A DNA stretch of 14,315 bases from an uncultured bacterium (GCA_946183755.1 CAMHCZ010000027.1:1-14315); one strand, 5' to 3'; shown: positions 6,205 to 13,125, counted from the stretch's first letter. Notes: a model not told the origin generated them from the letters alone. A program made the numbers and translations.

Positions 6205-8265
6205 ATGCACGGACGCACTCTACTACTATCAATCGCAATACTGCTGACACTCGGCACAGCGCACGGCGAAAACATCAGCCAGGACGCGCTCGAAAGCCGC
6301 ATCGATGACATCATCGACGCATATTACTCCATGAGCGACCAGACCGACGAGAACGCCAGCGAGGAGGTTTTCGCCATGCTCAGGGAAAGGCTTGAGGAAA
6401 GGCTCGAGAACAAAATTGTGATAAACGGCAACAGACGCTTGAAAGAGGAGCTGGAGTCGCTGCAATTCCTGTCGGCGCTGCAGATCGACGCCATCTGCGG
6501 ATACATCGAAAACAACGGCAAGATGGACGACCTGAACGAGCTGTTTCTCGTGGACGGGATGTACAGGCAGGACGTGCTGAACCTGATGCCGTTCGTCACC
6601 ACAGGCAAGGCGGAGGACGGAGCCGAGCCGACGAATAAAAAACCGCTGAAAAACGCCCTTAGACAAGGACGCCACGAAATCGCGCTGAGGGGCGACAACT
6701 GCCCGGAGGCAAGCGAGCCAAGCCAGTTCTACAGCGCCGCATACTACAGATTCCGCTACTCCAACCGCATAAACGCGGGATTCAACGCCGAAAAGGATGC
6801 CGGCGAGCAGTTCTGGGGCAATCGCAACAAAGGTTTCGACTCGTACCACGCCTATGTGCAGATAGACAACGACATGTGGCTGAAACGCGTCGTGCTGGGC
6901 AACATGAATGCGACGTTCGGACGCGGACTCGTCATGAACTCAGCGTTCTCGCTCGGGTTCTCGTCGGAGGTGAACAGCGTGGGCACGGCAGACATCGGCG
7001 TCAAATGCTCGTCATCCATATCCGAGCAGAACCTGCTGCAAGGAGTGGGCACGACACTCAACTTCGGCAAGGTGGACATATCGGCGTTCTACTCCATCAA
7101 GGACATTGACGCGTCGCTGTCGGACTCATCGACATTCTCGTCCATCAACCAGACCGGACTGCACCGCACCGACAAGGAACTGCAAAACCGCGGCACTGTG
7201 CTGATGCAGACCGCCGGTGCCAACGTCACTTTCGCACACAAGGACCTCAGACTCGGCGCCACAGCAGCCTGCGTGTGGTTCGACCACAAGATGGTGCCTG
7301 CCGACAAACTCTACACCGCCTTCTACTTCCGCGGCTGGGAGCAGGTGGCGGCAAGCGTCGATTACAGCTACACCTGGCGCCATGTTTACATCTCGGGCGA
7401 GACCGCCGTCAGCGGCGACAACGCCTTAGCCACCATCAACTCCATAGACTTCAAGCCGCTGTCGTTTCTCAAACTCACCGTCATGCACCGCTATTACTCG
7501 GAAAAGTACAACGCCATCATGTCAAATTCGCTGGCAGAGGGCGGACGAGTGAACAACGAGCAAGGAATCTACATCGGCGCCGCATTCTCTCCGCTGCCCG
7601 GGCTCAGGATGTCAGCCTTCGCCGACTTCTTCTCGTATCCGTGGGCGAAATACGGCATCGACATGCCTTCCAACGGCTACAACACATTCACCAAAATCGA
7701 GCTCTACCCAAGCCGTCGAGTCGGCGCGGCGCTCAGCTTCCGCCTGAAGCGCACGGAGCACAACCTTCCGCAGAAATACTTTGCCAAGACACCGACACTG
7801 CAGAACATCGACCACCAGAACCGCATGACACTGCGCGCCGACATCAACGCGAACTGGTTGAGAGGCAGACTGCAATGCAAGCCGTCGGTCGAGGTGAACA
7901 GCTTCGACTACGACACGCAGGACCGCACATGGGGCTACTCCGTGCGCGCCGACATGAACTACAGCCTCAAGTCGCTGCCGCTGTCGCTTAACTCGCGCAT
8001 AGCCTACTTCAAGGCGCTGGACTACAACAACCGCTTCTACGCCTACGAGAGCGACGTGATCTACGCCTTCTCGTCAGCCATGATGTACGGCGAGGGGCTG
8101 CGCTACTACGTCTGCGCCAAAGCCAAAATCAACAAATGCACAAACCTCTTCATCAAGGTCGGGCAGTTCCGGTATTTCTCCGAAAAAGACATTTCATACG
8201 GCAACGAGAAGTTCAAATCCAAGCACAAAACAGAGATTCACGCAGTGCTGAAAACTGATTTATAG
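6205..8265 (+). CDS. Helix-hairpin-helix plus outer-membrane beta-barrel protein
   Basis: A 686-aa exported protein. The frame is open from 6115, but the ATG at 6205, 2 bp after the previous stop, gives a clean signal peptide (MHGRTLLLSIAILLTLGTAHG), while the longer form would bury it. Residues ~25-80 are acidic, helical and possibly coiled (RERLEERLENK). Residues ~84-133 resemble the ComEA-type helix-hairpin-helix seen in a large Bacteroidetes family (ELESLQFLSALQIDAICGYI, then NELFLVDGM, ending LMPFVT), but the usual NLNTA start is degenerate (INGNRRL). From ~155 to the end it looks like a long beta-barrel, with the family-typical GRGLVMNSAF at 239-248 and many alternating aromatic strands. 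Homologues are usually annotated as HhH-domain or ComEA-like proteins; DNA or peptidoglycan binding is not established. It ends the purD cluster. Confidence 0.8.
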   Translation: MHGRTLLLSIAILLTLGTAHGENISQDALESRIDDIIDAYYSMSDQTDENASEEVFAMLRERLEERLENKIVINGNRRLKEELESLQFLSALQIDAICGYIENNGKMDDLNELFLVDGMYRQDVLNLMPFVTTGKAEDGAEPTNKKPLKNALRQGRHEIALRGDNCPEASEPSQFYSAAYYRFRYSNRINAGFNAEKDAGEQFWGNRNKGFDSYHAYVQIDNDMWLKRVVLGNMNATFGRGLVMNSAFSLGFSSEVNSVGTADIGVKCSSSISEQNLLQGVGTTLNFGKVDISAFYSIKDIDASLSDSSTFSSINQTGLHRTDKELQNRGTVLMQTAGANVTFAHKDLRLGATAACVWFDHKMVPADKLYTAFYFRGWEQVAASVDYSYTWRHVYISGETAVSGDNALATINSIDFKPLSFLKLTVMHRYYSEKYNAIMSNSLAEGGRVNNEQGIYIGAAFSPLPGLRMSAFADFFSYPWAKYGIDMPSNGYNTFTKIELYPSRRVGAALSFRLKRTEHNLPQKYFAKTPTLQNIDHQNRMTLRADINANWLRGRLQCKPSVEVNSFDYDTQDRTWGYSVRADMNYSLKSLPLSLNSRIAYFKALDYNNRFYAYESDVIYAFSSAMMYGEGLRYYVCAKAKINKCTNLFIKVGQFRYFSEKDISYGNEKFKSKHKTEIHAVLKTDL

Positions 8266-8336
8266 CACATTACACACTGCGTAATTTATAATTTATTGAT
8301 TTGCTGGCAATTAACATTAATTGAACATCCAAAAAC

Positions 8337-8366
8337 CTTAAAATAAAATTTTTTAAGATGTTTTTT
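8337..8366 (+). terminator. Weak AT-rich hairpin, possible end of the purD operon
   Basis: CTTAAAA at 8337-8343 pairs with TTTTAAG at 8351-8357 around a 7-nt loop, with a run of six T at 8361-8366. The stem has only one G-C pair, so as an intrinsic terminator it is poor. It is reported because no better candidate follows the cluster's last stop before the next promoter. Confidence 0.3.
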
Positions 8367-8399
8367 AGCATACATTTAACATATTTTTAACGAGAAAAA

Positions 8400-8430
8400 T
8401 ATGTTGTATAACATAAAACCTATATCTTTG
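8400..8430 (+). promoter_or_regulatory. Bacteroidetes promoter for the short transcript
   Basis: TATCTTTG at 8423-8430 is a perfect TAnnTTTG -7 box. At 19-nt spacing upstream sits TATG (8400-8403), a weak stand-in for the TTTG -33 element; a TTG at 8404-8406 would be 16 nt away. AT-rich sequence lies immediately upstream. Predicted transcription start is near 8437. Confidence 0.6.
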
Positions 8431-8436
8431 CATCGT

Positions 8437-8500
8437 GTTTTTCATAGTATTAGATTTAAGGTTATCAAAAAGGACTGGCCAAGCGAGGTCAGTCTTTTTT
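8437..8500 (+). ncRNA. Candidate small RNA (about 64 nt)
   Basis: A promoter ending at 8430 is followed by an unstructured T/A-rich 5' segment (about 8437-8466) and an intrinsic terminator (8467-8500), with no open frame of note between. The next promoter, for the tRNA, lies beyond the terminator, so this is a self-contained transcription unit rather than the tRNA leader. The 5' segment (TTTTTCATAGTATTAG and TTTAAGGTTA) resembles, from memory, a block that recurs before small hairpins in other Bacteroidales genomes, possibly a multicopy small-RNA family. That recollection is unverified. Alternatives are an attenuated leader or a promoter relic. Target unknown. Confidence 0.5.
8467..8500 (+). 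terminator. Intrinsic terminator of the small-RNA unit
   Basis: GACTGGCC (8473-8480) pairs with GGTCAGTC (8487-8494), including one G-U pair, around the loop AAGCGA. The stem can extend through AAAAAG pairing with the T run. Six T follow at 8495-8500. A strong Rho-independent terminator on the plus strand. Confidence 0.85.
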
Positions 8501-8531
8501 GTTTTTATGTCGCGCTTTTTTAGTGCAACGC

Positions 8532-8561
8532 TTGTTCGTTGACAAAATATTGCTATCTTTG
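8532..8561 (+). promoter_or_regulatory. Bacteroidetes promoter for tRNA-Val
   Basis: TTG at 8532-8534, then 19 nt, then TATCTTTG at 8554-8561, matches the TTTG-N19-21-TAnnTTTG consensus. A TTGAC at 8539 is closer than the normal spacing and probably incidental. The start of transcription would be near 8568, about 20 nt before the mature tRNA 5' end. Confidence 0.75.
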
Positions 8562-8587
8562 CATCGCTTTTAAGGAAATACAATTCC

Positions 8588-8662
8588 GGGCGTTTAGCTC
8601 AGCTGGTTCAGAGCATCTGCCTTACAAGCAGAGGGTCGGCGGTTCGAATCCGTCAACGCCCA
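8588..8662 (+). tRNA. tRNA-Val (anticodon UAC)
   Basis: A full 75-nt cloverleaf can be folded by eye. Acceptor GGGCGTT (8588-8594) pairs with AACGCCC (8655-8661), with discriminator A8662. The D arm is GCTC/GAGC. The anticodon stem TCTGC/GCAGA holds the loop CTTACAA, giving anticodon TAC, which reads GUA and probably other Val codons by wobble. The T arm GGCGG-TTCGAAT-CCGTC contains the conserved TTCGAAT. The 3' CCA is not encoded (the bases after the discriminator are CAG), as is usual in this phylum. It is a single tRNA with its own promoter and terminator. Confidence 0.97.
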
Positions 8663-8670
8663 CAGAAAGA

Positions 8671-8700
8671 AAAGCCGAAACTTTCGTTTCGGCTTTTTTT
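8671..8700 (+). terminator. Terminator of tRNA-Val
   Basis: AAAGCCGAAAC at 8671-8681 pairs perfectly with GTTTCGGCTTT at 8686-8696 around the loop TTTC, and the T run continues to 8700. It begins only 8 nt after the tRNA, so the primary transcript is short. Confidence 0.9.
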
Positions 8701-8722
8701 GTTTTCACACACGCAGGCACAC

Positions 8723-8750
8723 AAAAAAAAGCGGACATCTCTGCCCGCTT
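8723..8750 (-). terminator. Terminator of the PPIase-trmD-argC operon
   Basis: Read on the minus strand, AAGCGG (8750-8745 complement) and CCGCTT (8734-8729 complement) form a 6-bp stem with a 10-nt loop, followed by a T run over 8730-8723. It lies 23 bp past the argC stop and converges with the tRNA terminator. Confidence 0.75.
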
Positions 8751-8773
8751 CTTATATTATCGCCTTATGCCGA

Positions 8774-9742
8774 TTAGAACGCCGATGGCTTAAGCTTCAA
8801 GCCTGCCTTCTCGTCCAGTCCGAACAGCAAGTTCATGTTCTGCACAGCCTGGCCAGCCGCGCCCTTCAGCAAGTTGTCTATCGCACTGAGCACTAAAAGC
8901 TTGTTTCCGTGCTTCTGAAGGCTCACGACAGCCTTGTTGGTGTTCACCACCTGCTTGAGGTCGATGTTGCCCTCTGCGACGAATGTGAACGCCGCGTCCT
9001 TGTAGAAATCGTTGTACAGGTCGTATGCCTGTTCTATCGTCAAATCGCTTGTCATGTAAGTCGAAACGAAGATGCCTCTCGCGAAGTCGCCTCTGACAGG
9101 GATGAAGTTCAATTCTGTGTCGAACTTTCCTTGCAGCTGAGTGAGCGACTGTCTGATTTCAAGCAAATGCTGGTGCTCAAAAGCCTTGTAAACAGATATG
9201 TTGTTGTTTCTCCAGCTGAAATGCGACGTAGCCGATGGCTTCTGTCCCGCGCCGGTGCTGCCGGTTATGGCTGTCGTGTTTATCTCGTTGGTCAGCAGCC
9301 CAGCCTTGGCCAGCGGCAGCAGTCCTATCTGTATGGCAGTGGCAAAGCAGCCCGGATTGGCTATGTGCATTGCGCCCTTTATCTTCTCTCTGTTCATCTC
9401 AGGCAGTCCGTAAACGAAGTCGTTGCCCTCCGCCTTGATTCTGTGGTCCTGGGTGAAATCGACTATCTTCACGTTGGCTGGCACTGTGTGCGACTCAAGG
9501 AACTTCTTCGTGTCGCCGTGTCCGAGACACGAGAACAGCACGTCGATTTTCTCAAATGGCAGCTGGTCGGTGAAGACCATGTCGGTCTCGCCTATCAGTC
9601 CCTCGTGAACAGAGTAGAGCTTGTTGCCTGCGTTGCTGTTACTGTTCACGAACTCAATTTCCACGTCTGGGTGGTTGACGAGTATTCTGAGCAACTCGCC
9701 GCCGGTGTATCCTGCACCACCGATAACTCCTGCTTTTATCAT
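8774..9742 (-). CDS. argC: N-acetyl-gamma-glutamyl-phosphate reductase
   Basis: NADPH-dependent reduction of N-acetylglutamyl-phosphate to the semialdehyde, third step of arginine synthesis. The frame is open from 9823, but that extra 27-aa leader is the trmD end read in another frame. The ATG at 9742 gives the expected MIKAGVIGGAGYTGGEL start with the NADP-binding GGAGYTGGE at 8-16 and 322 aa. The catalytic Cys132 lies in NPGCFATA (129-136). GSTGAGQKPS (161-170), SHFSWRNNN (173-181) and the HQHLLEI segment (190-196) are as in other Bacteroidetes ArgC proteins, and KGAAGQAVQN (293-302) is near the C-terminus. It is last in a three-gene operon, 20 bp after trmD, and is followed by a terminator. 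No other arginine gene is in the window, so the pathway must be scattered or continue elsewhere. Confidence 0.97.
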   Translation of the reverse strand: MIKAGVIGGAGYTGGELLRILVNHPDVEIEFVNSNSNAGNKLYSVHEGLIGETDMVFTDQLPFEKIDVLFSCLGHGDTKKFLESHTVPANVKIVDFTQDHRIKAEGNDFVYGLPEMNREKIKGAMHIANPGCFATAIQIGLLPLAKAGLLTNEINTTAITGSTGAGQKPSATSHFSWRNNNISVYKAFEHQHLLEIRQSLTQLQGKFDTELNFIPVRGDFARGIFVSTYMTSDLTIEQAYDLYNDFYKDAAFTFVAEGNIDLKQVVNTNKAVVSLQKHGNKLLVLSAIDNLLKGAAGQAVQNMNLLFGLDEKAGLKLKPSAF

Positions 9743-9762
9743 AACTTTTGTTTTATGTTTTT

Positions 9763-10437
9763 TTACTCTAACAAATCCGGACGGAGCCTTTTGGTGCGCT
9801 CGAGAGCCTGCTCCTCCTTCCATTTCTCTATCTTCTTGTGGTCGCCGCAGAGAAGCACCTCAGGCACTTTCCATCCCTTGTAGTCGGCAGGACGGGAATA
9901 GACCGGCGGCTCCAGAAGATTGTCCTGGAAGCTGTCGCTCAGTGCGCTCTGCTCGTCGCCTATGCTGCCCGGAATCAGCCTCACCACGGCGTCGGCTATC
10001 ACTGCGGCAGGCAGTTCGCCGCCCGTCAGCACATAGTCGCCTACGGAAATCTCCTTGGTGATGAAGTGCTCGCGGACTCTGTAGTCCACGCCTTTGTAGT
10101 GGCCGCAGAGGATTATCATGTTCTCGTTCATCGACAGCGTGTTCGCCATCTTCTGGTCGAACTTCTCGCCGTCGGGCGACGTGAATATTACCTCGTCGTA
10201 GTGTCGCTGGCTTTTCAGCTCAGTTATTATGCGGTCTATCGGCTCTATCTGCATGACCATCCCCGCGGCTCCTCCGAAAGGGTAGTCGTCCACTCTGCCG
10301 GTGGTCTTCACCGAGTAGTCGCGCAAGTTGTGCACGACAATCTCCACCAGCCCCTTGTCTATCGCCTTCTTCACTATCGAGTGGGCGAAAGGGCTTTCCA
10401 ACAGCTCCGGCATTACCGATATAATGTCTATTCGCAT
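9763..10437 (-). CDS. trmD: tRNA (guanine37-N1)-methyltransferase TrmD
   Basis: Makes m1G37 next to the anticodon in tRNAs that read CNN codons, preventing +1 frameshifting; it works as a cytosolic dimer with a trefoil-knot SAM site. The 224-aa length is normal. It shows MRIDIISVMPE at the start, DDYPFGGAAGMVM at 50-62 (usually D-PYGGG-GMVM), SPDG at 87-90, LCGHYKGVDYRV at 110-121, the knot motif SVGDYVLTGGELPA at 131-144, and SDSFQDNLLEPPVYSRP at 167-183 carrying the probable catalytic Asp168. The final KKIEKWKEEQALERTKRLRPDLL is the classic C-terminal signature. Here it sits between a cyclophilin (9 bp upstream) and argC rather than in the rpsP-rimM-trmD-rplS order of many bacteria. Confidence 0.98.
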   Translation of the reverse strand: MRIDIISVMPELLESPFAHSIVKKAIDKGLVEIVVHNLRDYSVKTTGRVDDYPFGGAAGMVMQIEPIDRIITELKSQRHYDEVIFTSPDGEKFDQKMANTLSMNENMIILCGHYKGVDYRVREHFITKEISVGDYVLTGGELPAAVIADAVVRLIPGSIGDEQSALSDSFQDNLLEPPVYSRPADYKGWKVPEVLLCGDHKKIEKWKEEQALERTKRLRPDLLE

Positions 10438-10446
10438 TTCCTTGTG

Positions 10447-11187
10447 TTATTCTACTGTGACAGTCATCTTGAGGTCGTCCTCGGGACGGTCGCCTCGGTC
10501 GGTCTTCACCTTTGCTATCTCGTCGATTATCTCGAGACCCTCTATCACCTCGCCGAAGACGGTATAATCATTGTCGAGGAACGGCGTTCCGCCTACTGTC
10601 TTGTAAGCCTCGCGCTGCTCGTCGGTGAACTTCACCTTCTTGCCCTTGAACTCCTTTTCAAGCTCGTCTATCAGCTTGGACTGCAGCGCCATCAGACCTT
10701 TCTGGTCTCTTGCGAGGCGGAGCCTCATCACCTCGTCGGCGTTCTCCCTGAGCATCGCGTTGAATCTCTTATCCTTGGCCTGCATGAGCATCTGATTCTC
10801 CATCTGGTTGAGCTCGCCGTCGGAGTATTTCTTGCCTTGCACTATGTAGAACTGGCAGCCCGACGACTTCTTCTCGGGGTTCACCTCGTCGCCTGTCCTG
10901 GCGGCAGCCAATGCGCCTTTCTTGTGGAACAGCTGCGGATAGACGAACTCGGCGTCTATGGTGTAGCCCACGTCGCCTGCGCCGAGACTCTTGCCCTTAG
11001 GCGCGGTCTTGCTCTCAGGGTCGCCGCCCTGTATCATGAAGCCTTTGATGATTCTGTGGAAAAGGAGGCCGTTGTAGAAGCCTTCGTTTGCGAGTTTCAG
11101 GAAATTGTCTCTGTGCTTTGGAGTCTCGTCGTAGAGTCTCACTTTCATATCACCCAATGAGGTGGAAATCTTGACTATTGCTGACAT
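10447..11187 (-). CDS. Cyclophilin-type peptidyl-prolyl isomerase with insert
   Basis: Cis-trans isomerisation of X-Pro bonds. The frame opens at 11400, but the extra leader is the antisense of the M16 gene; the ATG at 11187 gives MSAIVKISTSLGDMKVRLY, the normal cyclophilin start, and 246 aa. There is no signal peptide, so it is cytosolic. The active-site segment FHRIIKGFMIQGGD (43-56) includes Arg45, Phe50 and Gln53; GALAAAR (91-97), GCQFYIV (110-116) and LDNDYTVFGEVIEG (204-217) complete the fold. Between the GCQFYIV strand and the LDNDYTVFG strand lies a charged helical insert of roughly 80 residues (121-200) absent from minimal ~165-aa cyclophilins. It is the first gene of the operon with trmD and argC, 9 bp before trmD. 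Confidence 0.93.
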   Translation of the reverse strand: MSAIVKISTSLGDMKVRLYDETPKHRDNFLKLANEGFYNGLLFHRIIKGFMIQGGDPESKTAPKGKSLGAGDVGYTIDAEFVYPQLFHKKGALAAARTGDEVNPEKKSSGCQFYIVQGKKYSDGELNQMENQMLMQAKDKRFNAMLRENADEVMRLRLARDQKGLMALQSKLIDELEKEFKGKKVKFTDEQREAYKTVGGTPFLDNDYTVFGEVIEGLEIIDEIAKVKTDRGDRPEDDLKMTVTVE

Positions 11188-11206
11188 ATTTACAAATTTA
11201 TTTCGG

Positions 11207-11214
11207 CAAAGATA
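11207..11214 (-). promoter_or_regulatory. -7 box for PPIase-trmD-argC operon
   Basis: The minus strand reads TATCTTTG, a perfect TAnnTTTG. Transcription would start near 11200, giving a leader of about 13 nt before the ATG at 11187. No good -33 element is seen. Confidence 0.6.
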
Positions 11215-11237
11215 ATGATTAATAATAAGTCCTTCAC

Positions 11238-11245
11238 TACTTTTG
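11238..11245 (+). promoter_or_regulatory. -7 box for the M16 protease gene
   Basis: TACTTTTG matches TAnnTTTG and predicts a start near 11250-11252, only a few nt before the preferred ATG at 11254. No -33 element is evident. If this promoter is used, the upstream ATG at 11215 cannot be the start. Confidence 0.4.
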
Positions 11246-11253
11246 CGCTCGTT

Positions 11254-12471
11254 ATGTATTTCACACACAAGTTCAGCAACGGCATAAAACTCGTGCATCT
11301 GCAACAGGCATCGAACGTCTGCTGCTGCGGCATCGGCATAAACACCGGAGCACGCGACCAGACTCCGTCGCAGACCGGCATGGCGCACTTCATAGAGCAC
11401 ACGATGTTCAAAGGCACAGCGCGCCGCACTGCCACACAGATTATCAACCGCTTAGAGGACGTGGGCGGCGAGCTGAACGCATACACGACCAAGGAGGAGA
11501 CTTTCGTCTATGCCACAACACTGGCAAGGGACTTCGAGAGAGCGGCTGAACTGATTTCCGACATGGTCTTCAACGCCACATTCCCACAGAAGGAGATAAC
11601 ACGCGAGGCTGAAGTGATAGCCGAAGAGATAGAGTCGTACAACGACACGCCGTCCGAACTGATTTTCGACGACTTCGAGGAACTTATCTTCGACAAACAG
11701 ACACTCGGCATCGACATACTCGGGTCGGCGCGCAAATTAGCCAAATACACCACCGACGACGCTGCCGGATTCGTGAAATGCAACTACAACACCGACCAGA
11801 TGGTCTTCTTCTCGGTGTCGCCGCTGGACTTCAAGAAAGTGCTGAAGGTGGTTGAGAAATGCGTGGGCGGCATACCTGCCAACCTGCGCAAACACACACG
11901 AGAGCAGAACACGATATACACGCAGAAAGACATAGAGAAACGCAAGAGAACGCACCAGATACACCTCGTCGTGGGCAACCGCTCATGCGCCCTGGGCAGC
12001 GACGACTTCTACCCGATGTACATGCTGAACAATATACTCGGCGGACCGGGCATGAACAGCCGGCTGAACCTCGCGCTGCGCGAGCACAACGGACTGGCGT
12101 ACACCGTGGAGTCCAACCTGACGACATACACCGATTCGGGCGTGTTCTGCGTCTATGTGGGCGCGGAGCAGAAGAACCTCGACAAGTGCAGGAAACTCAT
12201 CTCGCGCGAGATGGAGAAATTGGCGACAACCGCCATAACACCGACGGCATTAGCCAAATACAAACGACAGATACTCGGGCAGATAGCCATAGCCAACGAG
12301 AACAAGGAGGCGCTGGCGCTGTCAGTAGCCAAGTCGTTCCTGCACCGCGACAAGATAGCCACATACGAGCAGATTTGCGAATACATAAACGAAATAACGG
12401 CTGAGGACATCAGAAAGGCGGCAGAAAGAGTCTTCGACGAACAGATGCTCTCGTCCGTGCTTTATTACTAA
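11254..12471 (+). CDS. M16 family zinc metalloprotease (pitrilysin-like)
   Basis: A 405-aa inverzincin peptidase from the ATG at 11254; a longer frame begins at 11215, but its 13 extra residues match no usual M16 start, and a -7 box sits between the two ATGs. The N-terminal catalytic domain has the inverted zinc motif HFIEH at 45-49 and the downstream Glu ligand in EAEVIAEEIESYND (118-131, Glu124 or Glu125). The C-domain carries the R/Y substrate motif in GMNSRLNLALREHNGLAYTVES (266-287; Arg276, Tyr283). So this single polypeptide has both catalytic and R/Y halves, as in bacterial processing-peptidase-like proteins. No signal peptide is seen; the start reads directly into the domain (THKFSNGIKLVH). 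It is 6 bp before the O-methyltransferase gene and divergent from the PPIase. Substrate unknown. Confidence 0.94.
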   Translation: MYFTHKFSNGIKLVHLQQASNVCCCGIGINTGARDQTPSQTGMAHFIEHTMFKGTARRTATQIINRLEDVGGELNAYTTKEETFVYATTLARDFERAAELISDMVFNATFPQKEITREAEVIAEEIESYNDTPSELIFDDFEELIFDKQTLGIDILGSARKLAKYTTDDAAGFVKCNYNTDQMVFFSVSPLDFKKVLKVVEKCVGGIPANLRKHTREQNTIYTQKDIEKRKRTHQIHLVVGNRSCALGSDDFYPMYMLNNILGGPGMNSRLNLALREHNGLAYTVESNLTTYTDSGVFCVYVGAEQKNLDKCRKLISREMEKLATTAITPTALAKYKRQILGQIAIANENKEALALSVAKSFLHRDKIATYEQICEYINEITAEDIRKAAERVFDEQMLSSVLYY

Positions 12472-12477
12472 AACACC

Positions 12478-13125
12478 ATGAACCATCAGGAACAAATAGA
12501 CGAGTACATACTCTCGCACATAGAGCCGGAACCGCAACTGCTGGCCGAGCTCGACCGCCACACGCACGTCACAGCCATCAACTCGCGCATGCTGTCGGGA
12601 CACCTCGAGGGCAGAATCCTGAAGATGATAACCAAGATGATAGGCGCGAAAAGGGTGCTGGAACTCGGCACATTCACCGGATACTCGGCGCTGTGCTTCG
12701 CCGAGGCTGTGGCGGAGACCAATGGCGTGGTCGTCACCGTGGACAACGATGACGAGAACGGAGAAGTGGCAGCGGAATTCTTCCAGAAATCGGAGTACGG
12801 CAAGCACATCCGCCAAGTCATAGGCGACGCGCTGGCGGTAATTCCGACACTCGCATCAGAAGAGCCTTTCGACCTCGTTTTCATCGATGCCGACAAGCGC
12901 GAATACCCGCAATATTTAGAGGCGACCCTACCTCTTCTCAGACAAGGCGGCGTGATTCTCGCCGACAACACCCTTTGGGACGGCCACGTCGTGGAGACGC
13001 CTAAGCACAACGATTACCAGACCATAGCCGTGCAGAAATTCAACGACATCGTTGCCGCCGACCCTCGCATCGAAACGGTCATCCTCCCCCTGCGCGACGG
13101 CCTGACAATGATAAGGAAAAAGTAA
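12478..13125 (+). CDS. SAM-dependent O-methyltransferase (CCoAOMT-like)
   Basis: A 215-aa class I methyltransferase of the family that includes caffeoyl-CoA/catechol O-methyltransferases and bacterial YrrM-like proteins. Motif I is VLELGTFTGYSAL (60-72). FIDADKREY (135-143) and LADNTLWDGHV (161-171) provide the divalent-metal ligands of this family (Asp137, Asp163, Asn164), and the C-terminal LPLRDGLTMIRKK (203-215) is characteristic. It is cytosolic, with no targeting sequence. It starts 6 bp after the M16 stop, so it is probably the second gene of a two-gene operon. The real substrate is unknown; a catechol or tRNA wobble base are possibilities given characterised relatives, but nothing here decides. 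The 3' end converges with the NlpC/P60 gene, 10 bp away. Confidence 0.92.
   Translation: MNHQEQIDEYILSHIEPEPQLLAELDRHTHVTAINSRMLSGHLEGRILKMITKMIGAKRVLELGTFTGYSALCFAEAVAETNGVVVTVDNDDENGEVAAEFFQKSEYGKHIRQVIGDALAVIPTLASEEPFDLVFIDADKREYPQYLEATLPLLRQGGVILADNTLWDGHVVETPKHNDYQTIAVQKFNDIVAADPRIETVILPLRDGLTMIRKK

Larger units (their letters stand above)
8266..8587 (+). other. AT-rich intergenic region with small-RNA candidate
   Basis: No credible protein-coding gene lies here. The region is strongly AT-rich from 8266 to about 8430, unlike the flanking genes. In order it holds a weak AT hairpin (8337-8357), a promoter (8400-8430), a short transcribed segment with an intrinsic terminator (8437-8500), and the tRNA promoter (8532-8561). 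Short frames crossing it have no family features. Confidence 0.7.

Noticed and set aside
7275..7991. 238-aa ORF in another frame inside the HhH-barrel gene
   Set aside because: His/Arg/Gln-rich out-of-frame reading of the barrel-coding sequence; no start context.
8505..8530. Second hairpin GCGCT/AGTGC after the small-RNA terminator
   Set aside because: Only 5 bp with a G-U pair and no T tract after it; it lies in the tRNA upstream region and is probably chance.
8365..8583. 72-aa minus-strand ORF across the small-RNA region
   Set aside because: It covers two promoters and a terminator on the other strand and shows no conserved feature.
8539..8793. 84-aa plus-strand ORF across the tRNA
   Set aside because: It runs through the tRNA gene and both terminators; a chance frame.
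9838..11160. 440-aa plus-strand ORF opposite trmD and the cyclophilin
   Set aside because: Spans two identified genes on the opposite strand; Val/Leu/His-rich antisense composition.
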